64,000 nucleotides of DNA from Pseudorhizobium endolithicum (GCF_902153245.2 NZ_CABFWF030000015.1:124001-188000), one strand, 5' to 3'. Shown: positions 37,608 to 46,967, numbered from the stretch's first letter. Notes: a model not told the origin generated them from the sequence alone. Translations and numbers: made by a program.

Positions 37608-38543
37608 ATGATCGTGTGTTGCGGTGAGGCGCTGATCGACATGCTGCCGCGTGAGACGACGCTGGGGGAGAAGGGTTTCGCGCCCTATGCGGGCGGCGCC
37701 GTCTTCAACACGGCGATAGCGCTGGGACGGTTGGGGCAGCCGACCGGTTTTTTCACGGGCCTCTCCGACGACATGATGGGCGACATCCTCCGGGAAACCT
37801 TGGCCGCCAGCCATGTGGATTTCCGCTTCGCCGCCATTTCCTCCCGTCCGACGACGATCGCCTTCGTCAAGCTGGTGAAAGGCCAGGCGAGCTACGCCTT
37901 CTACGACGAGGGCACGGCAGGCCGCATGATCACCGAGACCGATCTGCCCGCTCTCGGCGGCGATTGCGAGGCGCTGCATTTCGGCGCGATCAGCCTTATC
38001 CCCGAACCCTGCGGCGGCACCTATGAGGCGCTTATGGCAAGGGAGCATGGAAAGCGCGTCATCTCGTTCGACCCCAATATCCGCCCCGGCTTCATCAAGG
38101 ACAAGCAGAAGCACATGGAGCGGATTGCCCGCATGGCGGCGATGTCCGACATCATCAAGTTCTCCGACGAAGACCTCGACTGGTTCGGCCTCGAAGGGGA
38201 CGACGACGGGCGGGCCGGCTATTGGCTGTCCAAGGGGGCGAAGCTTGTCATCCTCACCCGCGGTGCCGAAGGTGCGACGGGTTATACCGGGCGATTTAAA
38301 GTTTCCGTCGCAAGCGAGCGGGTGACGGTGGTGGATACCGTGGGCGCGGGCGATACGTTCGATGCCGGTATTCTTGCTTCGCTCAGGATGCAGGGCCTGC
38401 TGACCAGGGAGAAGATTGCGGCGCTCACGGAAGGTCAGGTCAGGCAAGCCTTGCAGCTTGGCGCGAAGGCCGCGGCCGTGACGGTTTCTCGGGCGGGCGC
38501 CAACCCGCCTTTCGCGCACGAGATCGGGCTGACGCTGGCATAG
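37608..38543 (+). CDS. frk: PfkB-family sugar kinase, probably fructokinase
   Basis: A 311-residue kinase from ATG 37608 (MIVCCGEALIDMLPRE), with GGGAGG upstream. The substrate motif is YAGGAVFNTAIALGRLG, and the C-terminal PfkB signature VDTVGAGDTFDAGILASL has the catalytic Asp. In sinorhizobia the fructokinase gene lies next to pgi, as here, which favours fructose over other sugars; fructose 6-phosphate would then be a direct substrate of Pgi. The frame overlaps the end of pyrE only in its unlikely extension. Confidence 0.85.
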   Translation: MIVCCGEALIDMLPRETTLGEKGFAPYAGGAVFNTAIALGRLGQPTGFFTGLSDDMMGDILRETLAASHVDFRFAAISSRPTTIAFVKLVKGQASYAFYDEGTAGRMITETDLPALGGDCEALHFGAISLIPEPCGGTYEALMAREHGKRVISFDPNIRPGFIKDKQKHMERIARMAAMSDIIKFSDEDLDWFGLEGDDDGRAGYWLSKGAKLVILTRGAEGATGYTGRFKVSVASERVTVVDTVGAGDTFDAGILASLRMQGLLTREKIAALTEGQVRQALQLGAKAAAVTVSRAGANPPFAHEIGLTLA

Positions 38544-38610
38544 GAGGCGATCTCCCTCGCCGCCGACGACCTACGCCGCCCAGTAGCGTGGGCGTGCCAT
38601 CGCCAGGCGC

Positions 38611-40242
38611 TCAATTCCTGGCCTTCAACCCCGCCAGCACCTTTACCAGCCCCTGGGTCGAGCTGTCGTGCCCTTCGGCGCTCTCTTTGCCTTGCACCAC
38701 CGGCAGCAGGCCTGTCGCCAGTTCCTTGCCCAGTTCGACGCCCCACTGGTCGAACGAGTTGATGCGGAATAGCACGCCTTCCACGAAGACGCGATGTTCG
38801 TAGAGCGCGATCAGGCGCCCGAGCGCGTAGGGTGTCAGCCGGTCGTAGACGAAGGTGATGGACGGGCGGTTGCCGGGGAAGACCCGGTGCGGAGCGATTA
38901 AATCCGCCTTGCTCTCGTCCATGCCCTTCGACGTCAGCTGCGCCTTCGCCTCCTCTCGTGTCCGGCCCTTCATCAGCGCTTCCGATTGCGCCAGGCAGTT
39001 TGCGATCAGCAGTTCGTGCTGGTGGCGCAGATGCGGCTCGAAACCGTTTGCCGCGATCATGAACTCGGTCGGGATGATGCTCGTGCCCTGGTGGATCAGC
39101 TGGTAGAAGGCGTGCTGGCCATTGGTTCCGGGCTCGCCCCAGACGACCGGGCCGGAGTCGCCTTCCACAGGCGTGCCGTCGACGGTGACGCCCTTGCCGT
39201 TCGATTCCATGTCGAGCTGCTGCAGGTAGGCCGGAAAGCGCGATAGCCGCTGGTCATAGGGCAGGATGGCCCGAGAGGGATAGCCGAGCACGTTGCGGTG
39301 GTAGAAGCCGATCAGGCCGAGCAGCATCGGCAGGTTTTTCCGTACCGGCGCTTCGCGGAAGTGCTGGTCCATCGCGTAGGCTCCGTCGAGGAAGCGCCCG
39401 AAGTCCTCCGGCCCGATGGCGATCATCAGCGGCAGGCCGATCGCCGACCAGATGGAATAGCGGCCGCCGACCCAGTCCCAGAAGCCGAAGACCCGATGCT
39501 GCTCGATCCCGAATGCGGCGACCTTGTCGAGCGCGGTGGAAACAGCGGCGAAGTGATGCTTCACGGCATCCTCGCCGAGCCTGCCGGCGATGAACGCTCG
39601 GGCCGAGGCTGCGTTCGTCATCGTTTCGATCGTCGTGAAGGTCTTGGAAGCGATGATGAAGAGCGTCGTCTCCGCGTCGAGCCCCTTCAGCGTATCGGCG
39701 ATATGGGCGCCGTCGACGTTGGAGACGAAATGTGCCCGCGGCCCGTCGTGGAAGGGTGCGAGCGCCAGTGTCGCCATCACCGGTCCGAGGTCGGAGCCGC
39801 CGATGCCGATGTTGACGACGTCAGAGATCGGCTTGCCCGTCGCGCCTTTGAGGCTGCCGGAGCGGATCCCGTCCGCAAAGCTTGCCATCGCCGCAAGCAC
39901 GGCGTTCACACTGGGCATCACGTCCATGCCCTCTACCAGCACCGGCGTGTTCGACCGGTTGCGAAGGGCGGTGTGGAGGACTGCGCGGCCTTCGGTGAAG
40001 TTGATAGCCTCGCCGGAGAGCATCGCCTCCCGCTTTTCCGACACGCCGGCCTCGTCCGCCAACCGCTCCAGAAGGGCCATCACCTCGTCGTTGACCGCCG
40101 TCTTGGAGAAGTCCATCAGGAGATCGTCCAGGGAGACGCTGTAGCGCCGGAAGCGGTTCGGATCGGCTGCGAATGCAGCGCGAATGTCGGTTGCCTTCGT
40201 ATCGGAGACGGTGGTCTTCAGGTCTTTGATGATGGCCTGCAT
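38611..40242 (-). CDS. pgi: Glucose-6-phosphate isomerase
   Basis: Interconverts glucose 6-phosphate and fructose 6-phosphate. The 543-residue protein from ATG 40242 ([19 protein letters not shown]) has the signatures [19 protein letters not shown], the family block [20 protein letters not shown], and the C-terminal [28 protein letters not shown] precedes the start. The gene is convergent with frk, about 70 bases apart, with a GC-rich hairpin between them but no T-tract. Confidence 0.97.
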   Translation of the reverse strand: MQAIIKDLKTTVSDTKATDIRAAFAADPNRFRRYSVSLDDLLMDFSKTAVNDEVMALLERLADEAGVSEKREAMLSGEAINFTEGRAVLHTALRNRSNTPVLVEGMDVMPSVNAVLAAMASFADGIRSGSLKGATGKPISDVVNIGIGGSDLGPVMATLALAPFHDGPRAHFVSNVDGAHIADTLKGLDAETTLFIIASKTFTTIETMTNAASARAFIAGRLGEDAVKHHFAAVSTALDKVAAFGIEQHRVFGFWDWVGGRYSIWSAIGLPLMIAIGPEDFGRFLDGAYAMDQHFREAPVRKNLPMLLGLIGFYHRNVLGYPSRAILPYDQRLSRFPAYLQQLDMESNGKGVTVDGTPVEGDSGPVVWGEPGTNGQHAFYQLIHQGTSIIPTEFMIAANGFEPHLRHQHELLIANCLAQSEALMKGRTREEAKAQLTSKGMDESKADLIAPHRVFPGNRPSITFVYDRLTPYALGRLIALYEHRVFVEGVLFRINSFDQWGVELGKELATGLLPVVQGKESAEGHDSSTQGLVKVLAGLKARN

Positions 40243-40341
40243 GGAGGGTCCTCGTGATCCGGTGGCGGAATGCACGGGAACCTATAAGCTTTCCATGTCA
40301 AATCAAGCGCAGCGGGACGGCTGCGCCCGACAGGCGGTCGA

Positions 40342-42039
40342 TCAGCCGCGCAACTCGCGCCGCAGGATCTTGCCGACGTTCGACTTCGGAAGCTCGTTGC
40401 GGAATTCGATCAGCTTCGGTCGCTTGTAGCCGGTCAGGTTGGCGGCGCAATGCTCGCGGAGATCGTGCTCCGTAAGCGCCTGGTCCTTCTTCACGACGAA
40501 AAGTTTCACGACCTCGCCCGAATGCGGGTCCGGCACGCCGACGGCCGCACATTCCAGCACGCCCGGATGCATAGCGGCGACTTCCTCCACCTCGTTCGGA
40601 TAGACGTTGAAGCCGGAGACGAGGATCATGTCCTTCTTGCGGTCGACGATCTTCGTGTAGCCGCGCTCGTCCATGTAGCCCATGTCGCCGGAGCGGAAGA
40701 AGCCGTCCGCCGTCATCACCTTGGCGGTTTCGTCGGGCCGCTGCCAGTAGCCGGCCATGACCTGCGGGCCCCGGATGCAGATCTCGCCCACTTCGCCGAG
40801 CGGCAGCGCATTGCCGTCCTCGTCGCGGATCGAGATGTCTGTCGATGGCAGCGGCAGTCCGATCATGCCGGTGAATTCCTGACTGTCGAACCGGTTCGCC
40901 GTGGCGACCGGCGAGGTCTCCGACAGGCCGTAGCCTTCGGTGATCGCTGTTCCTGTCAACGCCTGCCAGCGCTCGGCGACTGGTCGCTGAACCGCCATGC
41001 CGCCGCCGAGTGCGAGGATCAGCGACGAGAAATCGATCTTGCCGAACTCGGCATTGTTCATCAGTGCGTTGAACAGGGTATTGAGGCCGGGGAAGACATG
41101 CACCTTGTGCTTCTGCAGTTCCCTGACGAAGGCCGGGATGTCGCGTGGGTTTGCGATCAGGACGTTGTGCCCGCCCATCGCCACGCCCATCAGCGAGTTC
41201 ACCGTCAGCGCGAAGATGTGGTAGAGCGGCAGGGCGCAGACGAAGGTCAGGACTTCCGGCCGGGGCCGGTTCTCGAAGGCGGCGTCGAGCCACATCGAGA
41301 TCTGCATCTTGTTGGCGATGAGGTTCGCGTGGGTGAGCGTTGCGCCTTTCGAGACACCCGTCGTTCCGCCGGTATACTGCAGGAAGGCGACGTCGCTGCT
41401 GTCGATATCCACCGGCTTCAGCGGATGCCGTGCGCCCTCCGCCAGCACCCTTTTGAACGGCAAGGCCGAGGGGATCGACCACTTCGGCACCAGCTTCTTC
41501 ACCTTTCGCACCACGAGGTTCACGATGTGCCCCTTGACGCCGAGCATATCGCCCATGCTGGTGACGACGATGTGCTTCAGGCTGGTCTGGCCGGCGACCT
41601 GCTGCACGGTGTGGGCGAAATTCTCCAGTACGAAGATCGCCTTGGCACCGGAATCCTTCAACTGGTGCTCGAGCTCGCGCGGCGTGTAGAGCGGATTGAC
41701 GTTGACCACCGTCAAGCCCGCCCGCAGGATGGCATAGGTGACGACGGGGTTCTGCAGCACGTTCGGCATCATCACCGCGACGCGGTCGCCCTTGGCGAGG
41801 CCCCGTGCCTGCAGCCATGCGCCGACCTTGCGGGTATGGGCCTCGAGCTCCCTGTAGGTCATCTCCCGGCCCATGCTCGAGAAGGCGACGCGCGGCAGAT
41901 ATTCCACGCAGCAACTCTCGAAGAGTTCGGCCAGCGAGCGGTAGGAGAGCGGAGGGATCTCAGCAGGAACCGACGGCGGATAGGAGGCAAGCCAGATCTT
42001 GCCGGAATCATTGCGCACCCGCGCAGGCACTTCGTTCAT
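40342..42039 (-). CDS. fadD: Long-chain fatty acid-CoA ligase (FadD)
   Basis: AMP-forming enzyme activating long-chain fatty acids for beta-oxidation. From ATG 42039 (MNEVPARVRNDSGKIWLASY), with GAGGAGG five bases upstream, it has 565 residues. ANL-family motifs: P-loop QYTGGTTGVSKGATLTHANL, the A5 region TEGYGLSETSPV, A8 IVDRKKDMILVSGFNVYPNE (FACS signature) and the terminal lysine in KSNVGKILRREL. In S. meliloti fadD lies next to pgi, as here, and mutants show altered surface motility. A palindrome about 125 bases upstream may be an operator. Confidence 0.93.
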   Translation of the reverse strand: MNEVPARVRNDSGKIWLASYPPSVPAEIPPLSYRSLAELFESCCVEYLPRVAFSSMGREMTYRELEAHTRKVGAWLQARGLAKGDRVAVMMPNVLQNPVVTYAILRAGLTVVNVNPLYTPRELEHQLKDSGAKAIFVLENFAHTVQQVAGQTSLKHIVVTSMGDMLGVKGHIVNLVVRKVKKLVPKWSIPSALPFKRVLAEGARHPLKPVDIDSSDVAFLQYTGGTTGVSKGATLTHANLIANKMQISMWLDAAFENRPRPEVLTFVCALPLYHIFALTVNSLMGVAMGGHNVLIANPRDIPAFVRELQKHKVHVFPGLNTLFNALMNNAEFGKIDFSSLILALGGGMAVQRPVAERWQALTGTAITEGYGLSETSPVATANRFDSQEFTGMIGLPLPSTDISIRDEDGNALPLGEVGEICIRGPQVMAGYWQRPDETAKVMTADGFFRSGDMGYMDERGYTKIVDRKKDMILVSGFNVYPNEVEEVAAMHPGVLECAAVGVPDPHSGEVVKLFVVKKDQALTEHDLREHCAANLTGYKRPKLIEFRNELPKSNVGKILRRELRG

Positions 42040-42163
42040 ATGGGCCTCCTCTTCCCTGCTTCCTTGTCGCGGCACCTGGCGCAAAGTCCTCCACTCTGCG
42101 CAAGAATCCTACTATGCCACGGTCTCTTGCGCCGGGCCATCTTGTTAATCTTGCTATATAACC

Positions 42164-42179
42164 TTGACGTAAACGTCAA
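42164..42179. promoter_or_regulatory. Palindromic operator candidate upstream of fadD
   Basis: The 16-bp inverted repeat TTGACGTAAACGTCAA has perfect 7-bp arms around a central AA. It lies between divergent fadD and the PRC-barrel gene, beside an AT-rich TATATAA stretch at 42155-42161. The opposite strand reads TTGACGTTTACGTCAA and shares the core ACGTTTACG with the palindrome before the nitronate monooxygenase gene. This style of site is reported for regulators of fatty-acid and branched-chain acid catabolism in proteobacteria (for example LiuR-like); the assignment is an inference. Confidence 0.5.
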
Positions 42180-42261
42180 CTGGTCCGGGCCTGCGGGAAT
42201 GAGGAACGAAATCTCCCGCTGCCGAGTTACGTCCGTACACCACCACCGAAAGGAGGACGTG

Positions 42262-42654
42262 ATGCTGCATCATGAACCGCGCGCTGGGCAGGATCCCTAT
42301 GTCAAGGATACACCTTCCCTGATCGCCAGCGACAAGGTGGAAGGCACCCGTGTCTATGGCGCCGACGGCCGGCATATCGGCTCCATCCAGCGTGTACTTC
42401 TGGAAAAGCGAGGGGGCCGCGTTGCCTACGTGGTCCTGAGCTTCGGCGGGTTCATGGGGATCGGCGACGACTACTATCCCCTGCCTTGGGAGAAGCTCAC
42501 CTATGACGAGGAACTGGACGGCTACCGCATCGACCTGACCAAGGACCAGATCACCGGCGCTCCCCGCTACAACGATCTGGACGACGACACCTGGTATCAG
42601 GACAAGGGCCGCACGATCTACGACTACTACGGGGTTCCGCCCTACTGGATGTAG
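42262..42654 (+). CDS. PRC-barrel domain protein
   Basis: A 130-residue cytoplasmic protein beginning at ATG 42262 (MLHHEPRAGQDPYVKDTPSL), with a full AAAGGAGG site six bases upstream. A PRC-barrel occupies about residues 22-100, with KVEGTRVYGADGRHIGSIQR followed by RVAYVVLSFGGFMGIGDDYY. Its C-terminus is acidic and aromatic (DDTWYQDKGRTIYDYYGVPP). PRC-barrels occur in RNA-processing factors and photosynthetic proteins; stand-alone rhizobial ones have no assigned role and are often stress-related (inference). A much longer open frame reading into it from 40450 is a shadow of fadD. Confidence 0.85.
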   Translation: MLHHEPRAGQDPYVKDTPSLIASDKVEGTRVYGADGRHIGSIQRVLLEKRGGRVAYVVLSFGGFMGIGDDYYPLPWEKLTYDEELDGYRIDLTKDQITGAPRYNDLDDDTWYQDKGRTIYDYYGVPPYWM

Positions 42655-42775
42655 GCTCCATGGACCGATGCCGGAATGATGGAGAGGCTTCGTTGCGACG
42701 AGGCCTCTTTTCCTTTGATTAATGCCTCCGTGACAATCATGACCCATTGCCAGGCGGCGGACATAGCGGGGAACG

Positions 42776-43903
42776 ATGGGGCAGTCATCCGACAGGGCCG
42801 GCAAGAGGGCGGGCGTGCGGGATCTGGAGCGCGAGGATCTTCCGTCCGTCGGGGGGCTGTTCCAGCGGACGTTCCGCAAGGGTGGCGAACCGCCGGCATC
42901 GTTAATCGACTATCTCCGCGAGGTGTTCTTCGAGCATCCGTGGCAGGATGACGAACTGCGCTCGAAGGTCTTTGTCGGTGAAAACGGCGACGTCCAGGGC
43001 TTTGTCGGTGTTTTCCCGTCGCGCCTGGAACTCGACGGCCGGCCGCTTCGTGCAGCCTTTGCCGGGTCGATGATGGTGGAGCATCCCGATCGCAATCCTC
43101 TCGCCGGCGCGCGGTTGCTGCGCGCATTCCTGGCTGGCCCGCAGGATATTTCCCTGACGGAGACGGCGAATGCCGTGGCGCTTGGGATGTGGCAGAAGCT
43201 GGCGCTCCCGCTCGATACCGCCTACAGCCTCAACTGGCTTCGCGTCTTCCGGCCGACGGCTGCCGCAGTCGGCGTGGTGGAGCGGAAGTTCCCAACTGCC
43301 CGGATCCTGCGGCCCGTTGCGGCTGCGGCCGATGCCCTCGGCGAGCGGGCGGGCTTTTCGTCACTTCGCATGCCTGCCGCCGTAGCAGGCCGCCGCACCG
43401 CGTTCCGGGATGCGACGCAGGCGGAGTTCGCCGAGGCCTTGCTGTCCCTGAAGGACAGTTTCACGCTTCGCCCCATGTGGGATCGCACCGCACTCGACTG
43501 GTTCACGCAGCACGCGCGTCAGAAGCGCGCGACGGGAAAACCCTTCTGGCGCCTCGCTCTCTCCCCGAAGGGGGAGGTCGTCGGGTGCTACGTCTATTTC
43601 GCGAGCCGGGGCGGGATCGGCTGGCTGCTGCAGGCGCTTTGCACCCCGGCGATTGCCGGTGACCTTGTGGATGACCTGTTCGCCCACGCCGACGGCCAGG
43701 GATGTGCGGGCCTGCGCGGCGGCGGCCATCCGTGGCTGACCCCGGAGCTTATCAGCCGAAAGGCGATCTTCTACGGGCGAGCCTTTTTAGTCGCCCATTC
43801 GAAGGATGCGAGCCTCCTGCAGCCGATCCGCTCGGGAACCGCGCTGATCAGCGGCCTGGCGGGCGAGAATTGGACCCGCCTGATCGGCGACAGCTTCGAC
43901 TGA
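42776..43903 (+). CDS. GNAT/acyl-CoA N-acyltransferase-like protein
   Basis: A 375-residue protein that looks like a large acyltransferase of the GNAT/FemAB group. The N-terminal half has the GNAT-like pattern VRDLEREDLPSVGGLFQRTF and FVGENGDVQGFVGVFPSRLE, then FAGSMMVEHPDRNPLAGARL, where acyl-CoA binding would be expected. The C-terminal half (about 220-370) resembles a second such domain. The substrate is unknown. It is convergent with the NAD-synthase-like gene, with 17 bases between them, so it may belong functionally to the neighbouring ACP/ligase cluster, accepting an acyl group from that carrier (inference). Confidence 0.65.
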   Translation: MGQSSDRAGKRAGVRDLEREDLPSVGGLFQRTFRKGGEPPASLIDYLREVFFEHPWQDDELRSKVFVGENGDVQGFVGVFPSRLELDGRPLRAAFAGSMMVEHPDRNPLAGARLLRAFLAGPQDISLTETANAVALGMWQKLALPLDTAYSLNWLRVFRPTAAAVGVVERKFPTARILRPVAAAADALGERAGFSSLRMPAAVAGRRTAFRDATQAEFAEALLSLKDSFTLRPMWDRTALDWFTQHARQKRATGKPFWRLALSPKGEVVGCYVYFASRGGIGWLLQALCTPAIAGDLVDDLFAHADGQGCAGLRGGGHPWLTPELISRKAIFYGRAFLVAHSKDASLLQPIRSGTALISGLAGENWTRLIGDSFD

Positions 43904-43920
43904 CCCGGCCTTCCCGCTGC

Positions 43921-44916
43921 TCAAAGCATGGTTAAGGGTGAGGCGTGCAGATATTCGGCCACCTTCCGCTTCGAGGCGATATTGCGCCAGACGGCCTCCA
44001 CCTGGTCCGGTGTCAGGTCTGCCGCCTCGCCGACCGCCTCCCGAGGAATGCCATTGTCGAGACCGTAGAGGCAGATGTCCATCCGGTCATAGGGCAGAGA
44101 GAAGTAATATTCGTCCTGGCCCTGCGGCAGCGACCAGGTGTCGGTCGTCGGTGGACGGCGGCGGATTTCCTCCGGCACGCCGAGCGCTTCCGCCAGCTGG
44201 TAGACCTGCGTCTTGTAGAGATGGGCGATCGGTTTGAAGTCGGCCGCGCCGTCGCCGTTCTTGACGAAGAAGCCCTGGTCGTATTCGAGGCGGTTGGGAG
44301 TTCCGGCAACGGCGAAGTTCAGCCGGTCGGCATGGTAGTATTCGATCTGCTTACGCGTGCGCTGCTTCATGTTCGCCGCAGCGACCATGCCGAGGTAGAC
44401 GTCGAGCGGCATCCGGTGCCGGCTTTGTTCGCCGGACGGTGAGGCGACAACGAGCCAGGAGATGTTGTAGCCGCGGCTGGAGAGGGCATTTTCGAGGACG
44501 ACCTTGCAGCCCCAGCCATCGCCGAATTCCGGAACGATCTGCCGGATGAAGCCGTCGCGCCGCGTGTAGCAGCCGGCGGCGGCCAGGGCCGGGCCAATAT
44601 CCTCCAGAACCGTCTCTACGCCCGTTGCGGCGGCGAGCGCCTCGCCGAGGCGCAGGCTTTCGGGATCTGAATCGTGTTCCGGCATGAAAATTCCGGTCAC
44701 CCTGGCCGGGCCGAGGGCTCGGGCGCAAAGTGCCGCGGTGACGCTTGAATCGATGCCACCGGACAGGCCGACGACGACTCCCCGCTTGCGCAGGTCCTTG
44801 AGGACGGTTTCCCTGATCCAGGCGCAGATGCGCTCGATTTCGGCCTCTGCATCAAGGCGGAGGCCGTCGGAGGAGAAGGCGGTGGCCTTCCCGGCGATCG
44901 TCATGCTCTGGTTCAT
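43921..44916 (-). CDS. NAD(+) synthase-like N-type ATP pyrophosphatase (ammonia-dependent type)
   Basis: A 331-residue adenylating amidotransferase of the NadE family without an N-terminal nitrilase domain. The PP-loop is VVVGLSGGIDSSVTAALCAR, and NadE-like substrate loops follow: GTPNRLEYDQGFFVKNGDGA and IAHLYKTQVYQLAEALGVP. Conserved features would allow true NAD synthesis from ammonia. However, its ATG overlaps the stop of an acyl-AMP ligase (ATGA) in an operon with an acyl carrier protein, which suggests that a specialised carboxylate amidation is also possible. An ordinary NAD-synthesis role would be expected from a separate glutamine-dependent NadE, not seen here. Confidence 0.8.
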   Translation of the reverse strand: MNQSMTIAGKATAFSSDGLRLDAEAEIERICAWIRETVLKDLRKRGVVVGLSGGIDSSVTAALCARALGPARVTGIFMPEHDSDPESLRLGEALAAATGVETVLEDIGPALAAAGCYTRRDGFIRQIVPEFGDGWGCKVVLENALSSRGYNISWLVVASPSGEQSRHRMPLDVYLGMVAAANMKQRTRKQIEYYHADRLNFAVAGTPNRLEYDQGFFVKNGDGAADFKPIAHLYKTQVYQLAEALGVPEEIRRRPPTTDTWSLPQGQDEYYFSLPYDRMDICLYGLDNGIPREAVGEAADLTPDQVEAVWRNIASKRKVAEYLHASPLTML

Positions 44917-46466
44917 ACGGCATTCTCCCGTTGCGGCTCGACGGCGTCGGCGCCGGCAGTCATTCTGATCTTTCCCGTGGTCGTCCTGGGCAGCGCATCC
45001 CGGAACTCGACCGTCTTCGGCACCATGTAGTCCTCAAGCTGGCTGGTGCAGTGGCGGATGATGTCGCGTTCCGACAGGGTGCAGCCGGCGTCCAGCGCCA
45101 CGTGCGCACGCACCACCTGGCCGAAGATCGGGTCATCGGCACCCGTCACCGCCGCTTCGCGGACGCCGGGCACTGCGTAAAGCACCCGCTCGACCTCCTG
45201 CGGGCTCACCTTCTCGCCGCGCGTCTTGATGATGTCGTCCTTGCGGCTGACGAAATAGAGAAAGCCTTCTGCATCCGCCTTGAAAAGGTCTCCGGTCCGC
45301 AGGCGTCTGCCGGTTTCGATGGGCTCCAGGCAGCGTAGCGAAGCTGCCTCGTCGCCCCAGTAACCGGCCATCACATGCGGCCCCTCGACCACCAGTTCGC
45401 CGATCTCTCCGGGAGGGGACGGCTCGCCATCTTCCCCCATGACGAAGGCGTGGGTGCCGGGAATGGCCTTTCCCACCGATGTCGGTCGGCTGGCGAGATC
45501 GATGGGATCGAGGAAGCTGACGCGCAGGCACTCCGTCTGCCCGTACATCACGACGATCTTCGAATCCGGCAACAGTTGCCGGAGCCTGGCGGACAGCGCC
45601 GGCGGCAGCGCGGCAGCGGCGCTCGTCACATAGCGCAGCGCCGGCAGGGCCTCAGCCGGCAGATCCTTCATCCCCGCAAGCAATGCGGCCATGGCCGGCA
45701 CGAGCGGAAAACCCGTTGCCTTTTCCTCCGCCAGCCGGTCGAGGATCTTGCGCGGGAAGGCGAAGCTCTTCTCCAGTACCAGGGTTCCGCCGACCGAAGC
45801 CATCGTCACCATCTGGGTGATGCCATAGCCGAAGGAAAGCGGCAGCACGCTCAGCACGACGTCCTCGGACGTGTTTTCGAGATAGCCGATAATCGATTGG
45901 CAGGCGGCATCGACATTCGCATGGCTCAGCATCACGCCCTTCGGCCTTCCCGTCGAGCCCGATGTATGGATCAGAAGGGCGAGCGCCTGGTCGTCATGGA
46001 GCGCCGGCAGCACCTGGCTGCTCGCCGCTCTCAGCAGATCCTCGAACCGCAATACGCCCGGCTCCGGGCTCTGCGGCATCTGGCCGGCGATAACGGTGGC
46101 CTCGATGCGGGCGATGGCAATGGCAGACCGGACCGCCGCAAGGTGGCGCGCATGGACGATCACGGCTGCAGGCTTGATGCTGGTCAGGATGGTCGCAAGC
46201 TTCTCGGCCTTCATCGAAGGGTAAAGAGGGCAGGCGACCGCGCCCGCCTTCCAAACTGCGAAAAAGCTCAGCGGAGCCTCGATGTCATTTTCGAGCAGGA
46301 GGACGACCCGGTCGCCCGGTTCGGCTCCGGCGTCCATAAGAGCTCGGGCGAGGCGATCGGACTGGACCTGGAGGTCCGCATAGCTCAGCCGGCATCCGCC
46401 GGCTACCAGAGCCGTCCGGGCCCGGAGCCGCTTCGTACTGTCATGAAGCCTCGCCTCTATACGCAT
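44913..46466 (-). CDS. Acyl-AMP ligase (class I adenylate-forming enzyme)
   Basis: A 517-residue ANL-superfamily enzyme that would adenylate a carboxylic or fatty acid and load it onto CoA or, given its neighbour, a carrier protein. Motifs: LLIHTSGSTGRPKGVMLSHA (P-loop), VVMYGQTECLRVSF, TGDLFKADAEGFLYFVSRKD (A7/A8) and the catalytic lysine in PRTTTGKIRM. It lies eight bases downstream of the ACP gene and overlaps the NAD-synthase-like gene by four bases, so the three form a translationally coupled operon. The general look resembles the acyl-CoA ligases tied to exopolysaccharide/exosortase-A loci. Confidence 0.85.
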   Translation of the reverse strand: MRIEARLHDSTKRLRARTALVAGGCRLSYADLQVQSDRLARALMDAGAEPGDRVVLLLENDIEAPLSFFAVWKAGAVACPLYPSMKAEKLATILTSIKPAAVIVHARHLAAVRSAIAIARIEATVIAGQMPQSPEPGVLRFEDLLRAASSQVLPALHDDQALALLIHTSGSTGRPKGVMLSHANVDAACQSIIGYLENTSEDVVLSVLPLSFGYGITQMVTMASVGGTLVLEKSFAFPRKILDRLAEEKATGFPLVPAMAALLAGMKDLPAEALPALRYVTSAAAALPPALSARLRQLLPDSKIVVMYGQTECLRVSFLDPIDLASRPTSVGKAIPGTHAFVMGEDGEPSPPGEIGELVVEGPHVMAGYWGDEAASLRCLEPIETGRRLRTGDLFKADAEGFLYFVSRKDDIIKTRGEKVSPQEVERVLYAVPGVREAAVTGADDPIFGQVVRAHVALDAGCTLSERDIIRHCTSQLEDYMVPKTVEFRDALPRTTTGKIRMTAGADAVEPQRENAV

Positions 46467-46474
46467 CGTCTGGA

Positions 46475-46732
46475 TCAGGCGGCGACCGGCAGCTTCCGCG
46501 CCAGGTAGCCCGCCATGTTGTCCACGCTGTCGAGGTTTTCCGGCACGATCTCCTCGTCCGCGATGCTGATCCCATAGGTGGCTTCAAGAAACGCAATGAG
46601 CTCGAGAACGCCGGTGGAGTCGATTACCCCGCTTTCCAGCAGCGACTGGTCGTCGGAAATGTCCGCATCGGCGCGGAAAAGAAAATTTTCGGCAATGAAT
46701 TCCCGCACGGCGGGGCGAAATCTCTGGGCCAT
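46475..46732 (-). CDS. Acyl carrier protein
   Basis: An 85-residue ACP from ATG 46732 (MAQRFRPAVREFIAENFLF); the frame continues upstream, and an alternative ATG at 46747 would add five residues. The phosphopantetheine attachment serine is Ser39 in ESGVIDSTGVLELI, followed by the helix III region and YGISIADEEIVPENLDSVDN. It differs clearly from the housekeeping fatty-acid AcpP (DSLD motif), so it is a specialised ACP serving the downstream ligase. S. meliloti, as I recall, has similar small ACP operons of unknown function on pSymB and the chromosome. Confidence 0.88.
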   Translation of the reverse strand: MAQRFRPAVREFIAENFLFRADADISDDQSLLESGVIDSTGVLELIAFLEATYGISIADEEIVPENLDSVDNMAGYLARKLPVAA

Positions 46733-46967
46733 AAGCGGCTGCTCCATCCAAAAAAAGCGAACTTTGCGACGCCATCCGCTCCCGGCGACGCGACATCTGG
46801 TTGAGGAGCCACGCTGACACACCGGGCTGAATCTTTTGCTAAATGGCATCGTAAAGACTTTCCGAAGCAACGCATCGATAAGCGCGTCTCCGCGTTGCTG
46901 ATGGTGAAGCGCAAGGCCATGCCGCGCTTTACCGGAAAGGCGGAAATGGGGAGCAGGCCGGGCAGGG

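Noticed and set aside
38577..38594. Hairpin between convergent frk and pgi as a terminator
   Set aside because: CGCCCA/TGGGCG can pair, but there is no T-tract on either side and the stem is short.
40450..42654. A 734-codon open frame on the plus strand across fadD and the PRC-barrel gene
   Set aside because: Its first 600 codons are antisense to fadD and show the typical Arg/His-rich shadow composition of high-GC DNA. Only its last 130 codons, from ATG 42262 with AAAGGAGG upstream, are a real gene.
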